From NCBI GenBank assembly GCA_035290965.1, contig DATDTD010000058.1, positions 1 through 46,275 of the forward strand: DNA of 46,275 bases, given 5' to 3'. The notes beneath the pieces were generated by a model. That model made no database searches. It worked only from the letters and a program-made list of their open reading frames with translations, and had not been told where the DNA came from. Every line of letters starts with the position of its first letter. Positions within the stretch are counted from its first letter, which is position 1. Positions 41,759-46,275 of this stretch are shown in pieces. Origin of the DNA: JAGVNX01 sp035290965 (lineage in GTDB: Archaea; Iainarchaeota; Iainarchaeia; Iainarchaeales; GCA-2688035). Both the position numbers and the translations under genes were made by a program.

Positions 41759-42343
41759 TTAACCACTCCTATGTTCAATCTTATCATAAATTTTGTTTAG
41801 AATTATTAGCAACTGTGAGACGGGCCATTGTAACAAATGGCGTTCTGGGGTGGGTTCCCAATTATCAATTGCATCGAGAATATTCTCGTGTTCATTATAC
41901 AATTTATGCATTAACTGGTGCAGTTCCGCCCCCCCCTTTTTTTTGAATACTTCGATTTCTTCAGGTTCTAATTGGACATACGCATCCGAATTTCCCGGAG
42001 AATATGTCCTGCTGAAAATCTGGAGCAATGTTTTTTTTGCCTGCGCATAAACTTTTTGTTTTTTTGGGTCTGCAAGTTCCTGCCTCAGCGCTGTTCTGAA
42101 AAATTCATTGCAAATAATCCTTGCACTTTTTTCCTCATGCGCTCTAAACTCTTCCGGGCTTTTGAATCTTTGGTGTACTGTTCCAATCGGTCGCCTTTTG
42201 TTTGCCGCTGTTGCAACTTCGAGCAAATAACTCATAGTGCCGCTTGTCGGTCTGAAAAACTGTGCATCGCTTCTTGAACGCACGATTCTACCGCTGGTTA
42301 TTTTTTGGACAAGCTTTTTTGGCACTGGTTTTCTTCGAATCAT
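41759..42343 (-). CDS. Unknown basic protein upstream of pyrF
   Basis: 194 residues with an Arg/Lys-rich N-terminus (RRKPVPKKLVQK) and helical body; no family recognised, no signal peptide or membrane helix. The codons for KKKGG (about 135-139) make a run of T8C8 as read on the plus strand (41929-41944), a tract prone to slippage. The stop is one base from the pyrF ATG, indicating an operon, but no pyrimidine function is visible. It resembles in style the basic unknown proteins at 14.2-15.9 kb. Confidence 0.6.
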   Translation of the reverse strand: MIRRKPVPKKLVQKITSGRIVRSRSDAQFFRPTSGTMSYLLEVATAANKRRPIGTVHQRFKSPEEFRAHEEKSARIICNEFFRTALRQELADPKKQKVYAQAKKTLLQIFSRTYSPGNSDAYVQLEPEEIEVFKKKGGAELHQLMHKLYNEHENILDAIDNWEPTPERHLLQWPVSQLLIILNKIYDKIEHRSG

Positions 42344-42376
42344 ATTGCTGCACTGTTTTTTGATTATTGTTGGAAG

Positions 42377-42387
42377 ATTTTAATAGG
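42377..42387 (+). promoter_or_regulatory. TATA-like element of the mntA-hepT operon
   Basis: ATTTTAATAGG is centred about 29 bases before the mntA ATG in the 67-base divergent gap. Read on the other strand the same site may drive the 42343 gene. Confidence 0.45.
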
Positions 42388-42410
42388 TTTTTGCTTCAAT
42401 AGTTTAGTAT

Positions 42411-42698
42411 ATGAATTCTGTTTTGAACCAATTGAAGCCCAAGATTGTCAGGGTTCTTAAGAAGCACGGCGTGAAAAAAGCCGGTGTTTTCGGGAGTTAT
42501 GCAAAAGGCAATCCGAAAAAGAGCAGCGATGTTGACATTTTGATAGAGCTTGGAAGGGACGTCAGTCTGTTTGGTTTTGCAGGAATAAAGCTGGAACTTG
42601 AGGATTCTTTGAAAAAAAGGGTTGATTTGGTTGAATACTGCTGCATAAAGCCCCTTATCAGGGAAAGCGTTTTGAAAACAGAGGTCAGAGTCTTGTGA
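42411..42698 (+). CDS. mntA: MntA-like nucleotidyltransferase antitoxin
   Basis: 95 residues, a minimal nucleotidyltransferase. FGSYAKG gives the G-S pair at 28-29, SSDVDILIE gives Asp40 and Asp42, and KRVDLVEY gives the third acid, Asp72. In MntA/HepT modules the enzyme AMPylates a tyrosine of the HepT toxin and so blocks it. The stop overlaps the hepT start by 4 bases (GTGA), which keeps the two in step. Confidence 0.92.
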   Translation: MNSVLNQLKPKIVRVLKKHGVKKAGVFGSYAKGNPKKSSDVDILIELGRDVSLFGFAGIKLELEDSLKKRVDLVEYCCIKPLIRESVLKTEVRVL

Positions 42699-43042
42699 AC
42701 AGAAGCCCGGATTTTTTGCTGAACGACATTCTGGAAGCCATTGAAAGAATAGAATCTTTTTCCAAAGGGCTTTCAGAAGAAAGCTTTCTTGAAAACGAGT
42801 TAAAGCAAAGCGCAATAATCAGGCAGGTGGAAATAATCGGCGAAGCGGCAAAAAGCCTGCCAAAGGAATTCACTGCAAAAAATCCTCAAATTCCATGGCG
42901 GGAAATTGCCGGCGCAAGGGACATTCTGATTCATGCCTATTTTGGAGTTGACCTGTTCAGAATCTGGAAAGTAATTGAAGAAGACCTTCCTGTTTTGAAA
43001 AAAGAAATAAAAAAAATTTTGGAGAAAAAACGTCTGCAATGA
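42695..43042 (+). CDS. hepT: HepT-like HEPN toxin (DUF86)
   Basis: 115 residues, four-helix HEPN fold. ARDILIHAYF holds the R-x4-H-x-Y motif with Arg75, His80 and Tyr82: Arg/His are the RNase site and Tyr is the residue AMPylated by MntA. As a homodimeric RNase it would cut RNA when the antitoxin is lost. The start codon is GTG at 42695. It converges on pyrE with 6 bases between stops, so a toxin-antitoxin pair is lodged inside the pyrimidine gene group. Confidence 0.92.
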   Translation: MNRSPDFLLNDILEAIERIESFSKGLSEESFLENELKQSAIIRQVEIIGEAAKSLPKEFTAKNPQIPWREIAGARDILIHAYFGVDLFRIWKVIEEDLPVLKKEIKKILEKKRLQ

Positions 43043-43048
43043 AAAAAA

Positions 43049-43669
43049 TCATTGCCGTGCCCTGCTCCATTCTTCCGGATTTTTGAAATAAACCTCAATG
43101 TCTGAAAACTGCTGTTCTGAAATTTTCTGGTTTTGCTTCAGGATTTTCAAAACATCGGAAATTTTCAATACTGAATGCAGGGCATATCCCTTTTCCGCAA
43201 GTTCTTTTGTTCCGCCCTGTTCCCTGTCAACAAGAACAACAATGTCCTTTACTTTCAGATTGTTTTCCTGCAAAGGCGCAATTGCCTCGAACTTGCTTGC
43301 CCCGTTAGTAATCAAATCATCAATAACAAGGACTGTTTCGCCTTCCTTGAAAGCTCCCTCAATGGGTTTTTTTGTCCCGTAATCCTTAACCTCTTTTCTT
43401 GGATAAATCATTGGCCAGCCAGTTTCAAGGCTCAGGGCAGTTGCAATTGCAATCGCAGCATAAGGAATTCCCGCAATCCTGTCGAAAACAAGTTTTTTAG
43501 AAATTTTTTTTAGTTCCTTTGCAACTTCCTTCAGAATAATCGGATGCGAAACCAAAACCCGCAAATCAATGTAAATCGGGCTTTTCAATCCGCTCTTTAA
43601 AGTAAATTCCCCGAATTTTATTGCCCCGCAGTCAAACAAATCCATGCAGACTTTTTCCCTTGGCTTCAT
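43049..43669 (-). CDS. pyrE: Orotate phosphoribosyltransferase
   Basis: 206 residues. Type I PRTase fold: FGEFTLKSGLKSPIYID is the orotate-binding entry, IAGIPYAAI the loop, RKEVKDYGTKK the flexible catalytic loop, and VLVIDDLITNGASK (113-126) the PRPP motif. It links orotate to PRPP giving OMP, the fifth step of UMP synthesis. It lies 9 bases after pyrC on the same strand. About 25 extra residues at the C-terminus are helical. Confidence 0.93.
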   Translation of the reverse strand: MKPREKVCMDLFDCGAIKFGEFTLKSGLKSPIYIDLRVLVSHPIILKEVAKELKKISKKLVFDRIAGIPYAAIAIATALSLETGWPMIYPRKEVKDYGTKKPIEGAFKEGETVLVIDDLITNGASKFEAIAPLQENNLKVKDIVVLVDREQGGTKELAEKGYALHSVLKISDVLKILKQNQKISEQQFSDIEVYFKNPEEWSRARQ

Positions 43670-43678
43670 ACAATCACC

Positions 43679-44956
43679 TCAGTTTTTTATTTCTTTTCCC
43701 GCAAGAAAAACCTTTTCAATTTTTCCCTTAAGTTTCATTTCATTGAAAGCGCTCCATTTGCACTTTGTTTTCAGATTTTCATTCTTTATGATTGTTTCTC
43801 CCTGCAAATCCACAAGAACCAAGTCAGCGTCAAATCCCTCTGTAATATGCCCTTTTTTTCCTAAAGAGAAAATCCTTGCGGGATTTTCACAGCACAATTC
43901 GACTATTTTTGCAAGAGAAATTTTTTCGTTTGCTGCGGCATCAAGCAGAAGCGGAAGCATTGTTTCTACTCCGGGCATTCCGCTTGGAGAAGAAAAAAAA
44001 TCCTTTTCCTTTTCCTCGATTGTGTGCGGAGCATGGTCTGTTCCAATGCAGTCCACAATTCCAGTTGCAATTCCGTTCCATAAAGCCCGTTGGTCTGACT
44101 TGCTTCTCAAGGGGGGATTTATTTTTCCATAATTTCCCAGCTTTTCAATATCTTCCTCGCTCAAAAACAAGTGATGAGGAGTTACTTCACAGGTTATTCC
44201 CGACCTTTCTTTTTTTGCCCTTGCAATAAGTTCAAGCGCTTCTTCTGTCGAAACATGCAAAAAATGAATCCTGTTTCCGACTTTTTTTTGTACAGCGAGA
44301 GCTTTTTCAACCGCGATTTTTTCCGCTAAAGGGCTTCTTATTTCATTGTGGAATTGCGCGGAATTTTTTCCCTCTGCCTTTGCCTTCTCAGTGTTTTTTT
44401 TTATAATATTCTCATCTTCTGCATGCACTGTTACTGGCAGATCTTTTTTCTTTGCAATCTCAAAAATATTTTCAAGAGTTTCAAGATTATTTATCAAGAG
44501 AGTTCCAGTGCTGCTTCCCATGAAAACCTTTATTGAGGCAATTCCTTCCACGCGCTTCAGTTCATCCGCATTGTCCATTGCCGCGCCAAAATGAAAGCAG
44601 AAATTGCACAAGGAATCCTTTTTCACTGCTGTTTTTTTCTGTTCAAGCAGTTCCCTTGTTGTAAGAGCAGGCATTGTGTTCGGCATGTCGATTACAGTTG
44701 TAATTCCGCCCGCGAGCGCCGCCCTGCTTGCGCTTTCCCAGTCTTCCTTGTGCGTCATTCCGGGATATCTGAAATGCACGTGCTCGTCAATCAGCCCGGG
44801 AAATAAAAATTTTCCCTTGCAGTCAATGCTGTCAAGGCAGGTTAAAGGCAGATCGGATATTTTTGCAATTTTTCCCTTTGCAATTCCGATGTTTTTTTTG
44901 TATGCCTGCCCTTTTTTTACAATCAGGGCGTTTTTCAGTACCAGGTCAAATTCCAT
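43679..44956 (-). CDS. pyrC: Dihydroorotase
   Basis: 425 residues of the amidohydrolase fold. Metal ligands: DEHVHFR (His59, His61), His178 in VTVHAED, His231 and His234 in HFLHVS, and Asp307 in GTDHAPH. The pattern DxHVHxRxPG is class I. It closes carbamoyl-aspartate to dihydroorotate, the third pyrimidine step. The first two steps (carbamoyl phosphate synthetase and aspartate transcarbamoylase) are not in the window. First gene of the pyrC-pyrE operon. Confidence 0.92.
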   Translation of the reverse strand: MEFDLVLKNALIVKKGQAYKKNIGIAKGKIAKISDLPLTCLDSIDCKGKFLFPGLIDEHVHFRYPGMTHKEDWESASRAALAGGITTVIDMPNTMPALTTRELLEQKKTAVKKDSLCNFCFHFGAAMDNADELKRVEGIASIKVFMGSSTGTLLINNLETLENIFEIAKKKDLPVTVHAEDENIIKKNTEKAKAEGKNSAQFHNEIRSPLAEKIAVEKALAVQKKVGNRIHFLHVSTEEALELIARAKKERSGITCEVTPHHLFLSEEDIEKLGNYGKINPPLRSKSDQRALWNGIATGIVDCIGTDHAPHTIEEKEKDFFSSPSGMPGVETMLPLLLDAAANEKISLAKIVELCCENPARIFSLGKKGHITEGFDADLVLVDLQGETIIKNENLKTKCKWSAFNEMKLKGKIEKVFLAGKEIKN

Positions 44957-45017
44957 TATTGTTTCCCCTGTTGAAAAAAGAGTATTGCCAACAGTATTTA
45001 TGTTTTTTGCTTTCAGC

Positions 45018-45935
45018 CTAAAACCCGTTCAGGCTTGCCTGATTGTTGCCTGTTTTTTTCAGCAGGTTTTTCGGCAGAATAATTTCTGTGTGCGCATATG
45101 CGAATTCAAGGTCTTTTGATTCCATTACTTTCTGGTAGATTTCCTTTGTGATTTCGCTTTTTGTGTTTTCCCTTTCCCAGACCTTTACATGGTATCGCAC
45201 GCTTACCTTTACTCCGTTTGCAGTTATGAAAATCCTTGTAAGCGGCTTGCTTTTCACTTTTGCAATGTATTCCCTTGTCTTGTTTTTTGCAATTTCCTTC
45301 ATTATTTTTTCGGCTTTTTCAAGGTTGCTTTCATAAGTGAATTCGCATTCAATTGCATCAAGGACGTAGGGATTTCCCTTTGTATAATTCGTAATCGGCT
45401 GGTCGAAAAGAATTGAAGTTGGAATATGAATAAGCCTTCCGCTTGTTTCCTCTCCAGCAACAGTTCCCCCGAATTCTTCAAGTTCAAGGTAAAACATTGT
45501 AATGTCCCTAATATCTCCCTGTATATTGTTTATCAGGACCCTGTCTCCTGCCTTAAAGGGCTTTTTTATTGTAATCATGAGCCATGCAGCAATTCCAGTT
45601 ATCGGCTTCTGCAGTGCCCATCCGAGTGCGGCGCTCAACAAGCCAAGGCTTAATCCCGCTGCAGCAAGATTCCCGCTGAAGCCAAGAATCAGGATAAGCG
45701 CTGCGAAGAAAAGGAAAACATATTTCCAGAGCCGCATTACTGCGTCAATATCCCCTTTGAGCCGCTTTGTCCTTTTCAGGCCGTGCCTTATTATTGCAGT
45801 CAGAATCTTGTAGGCAACAAAAATAATTACTGCAATTATTGCAAGCACTATTATCTGCGGCAGAAGCAGGGAAAAGCTTGAAAAAACGCTTTGTAGAGAG
45901 CTTTCAATAAGAGTAACTAAACCGAAATCCTGCAT
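45018..45935 (-). CDS. mscS: MscS-family mechanosensitive channel
   Basis: 305 residues. Three N-terminal membrane helices; the third, glycine and alanine rich (NLAAAGLSLGLLSAALGWALQ in part), lines the pore. It is followed by the beta domain with AGDRVLI and the alpha-beta C-terminal domain. It opens at high membrane tension and releases solutes on osmotic down-shock. A GGGGTG site about 9 bases before the ATG may be a ribosome binding site. The upstream 137 bases separate it from the partial gene at the window end. Confidence 0.9.
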   Translation of the reverse strand: MQDFGLVTLIESSLQSVFSSFSLLLPQIIVLAIIAVIIFVAYKILTAIIRHGLKRTKRLKGDIDAVMRLWKYVFLFFAALILILGFSGNLAAAGLSLGLLSAALGWALQKPITGIAAWLMITIKKPFKAGDRVLINNIQGDIRDITMFYLELEEFGGTVAGEETSGRLIHIPTSILFDQPITNYTKGNPYVLDAIECEFTYESNLEKAEKIMKEIAKNKTREYIAKVKSKPLTRIFITANGVKVSVRYHVKVWERENTKSEITKEIYQKVMESKDLEFAYAHTEIILPKNLLKKTGNNQASLNGF

Positions 45936-46072
45936 TAATGCACCCCTTTATTTCCGAAAGGCAAAACTTTTTTTTTTATGTGCAAATATAACTGCAATGA
46001 GGTATATTAATTTTCTTGTTTTGAAAAGCAAACGACAGCAGGGAACAAATAATTGCATTCCGAAAAAAACAG
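45936..46072 (-). other. Intergenic region upstream of mscS
   Basis: 137 bases, AT-rich. On the minus strand AATTAATATA and GTTATATTT are possible TATA boxes for mscS. I see no gene or RNA here. Confidence 0.4.
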
Positions 46073-46275
46073 TTATTGTCCCTTTGGTTTCCATAATTTT
46101 AAGAGGCTTAAAAATTCCTTTTTCCTGTGTTCAAGCCCGAGTTCCTCGTACATTATCATTGAAAATGCCGCGGGAGAAAGAACCCCCTTCTCTGTTATTA
46201 CTGCCTTTACAAAATGCGCGGGAGTAACATCAAAGGCAGGGTTTCTAATCTGCAGGTTTTTCAATTTTTTTTCCC
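46073..46275 (-). CDS. eIF2B-alpha / R15P isomerase family protein, C-terminal part
   Basis: Only the last 66 residues are in the window; the frame stays open to the edge, so the 5' part lies outside. IRNPAFDVTPAHFV with ITEKG is the C-terminal signature of the family including ribose-1,5-bisphosphate isomerase, methylthioribose-1-phosphate isomerase and the regulatory eIF2B subunits. With AMP phosphorylase 6 kb away, R15P isomerase of the AMP pathway is likely, but the active-site residues are not visible. The tail after the signature (EELGLEHRKKEF and basic end) is longer than in many R15P isomerases. Confidence 0.7.
   Translation of the reverse strand, partial: EKKLKNLQIRNPAFDVTPAHFVKAVITEKGVLSPAAFSMIMYEELGLEHRKKEFLSLLKLWKPKGQ

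Noticed and set aside
1..46275. CRISPR array or insertion sequence
   Set aside because: No regularly spaced repeats and no transposase or terminal inverted repeats were found; all intergenic gaps are under 300 bases.

Overview
The window is archaeal chromosome. The evidence is a TATA-binding protein gene, an rpl21e-rpoF-DUF655 run with ksgA a little downstream, an AglB/STT3 oligosaccharyltransferase, an AMP phosphorylase, a bifunctional phosphoglucose/phosphomannose isomerase and an archaeal-type Ogg2 glycosylase. It is moderately AT-rich and rich in homopolymeric A and T. It is very densely coded: no stretch over 300 bases lacks a gene, and many neighbouring genes overlap by the 4-base ATGA or GTGA arrangement. 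Small compact genes and many lineage-specific secreted proteins fit a DPANN-type archaeon, but the lineage cannot be fixed from the sequence alone.

Bases 1 to about 25,900 form a large surface-glycan and N-glycosylation island. The right part (19.6-25.9 kb, minus strand) reads as one assembly line. AglB/STT3 comes first, then an AglH/Alg7-like sugar-1-phosphate transferase, an Alg14/Alg13 pair, a membrane PMT/ArnT-like transferase and a Dpm1-like GT2. The left part holds more glycosyltransferases, three extended-SDR epimerases, a SPASM radical SAM protein and an FkbH-like HAD+GNAT protein. It also holds MaoC and FabG homologues, an AAC(3)-type acyltransferase, a NodB-like deacetylase and an RfbH/AscC (E1)-type sugar 3-dehydratase with its iron-sulfur cysteines. 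Two tandem radical SAM genes (16.9-19.6 kb) and a three-gene cassette of unknown basic proteins with a possible HD-domain member (14.2-15.9 kb) lie in the middle.

From 25.9 to 32.8 kb come a thioredoxin-like protein, Ogg2, PGI/PMI, a three-gene cassette of secreted or lipoprotein-like proteins sharing a repeated module, a stand-alone 5S rRNA gene (minus strand, about 30835-30954) with clear promoter and T-tract terminator, a secreted coiled-coil protein and TBP. The 250-base region between TBP and rpl21e holds a cluster of TATA-like elements and inverted repeats.

From 33 to 38.5 kb the archaeal cluster rpl21e-rpoF-DUF655 is separated from ksgA by lemA, htpX, a PD-(D/E)XK-type nuclease-like gene and a Nudix gene. 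From 38.5 kb to the end lie AMP phosphorylase, a nearly complete late pyrimidine pathway (pyrD, pyrF, pyrC, pyrE), a MntA/HepT toxin-antitoxin pair, an MscS channel and the 3' end of an eIF2B/R15P-isomerase family gene.

The 5S promoter puts transcription start 26 bases from the TATA centre. At least seven protein genes have their start codon 27-29 bases from an equivalent box, so leaderless mRNAs are probably common here, while genes inside operons more often show Shine-Dalgarno-like GGAGG.
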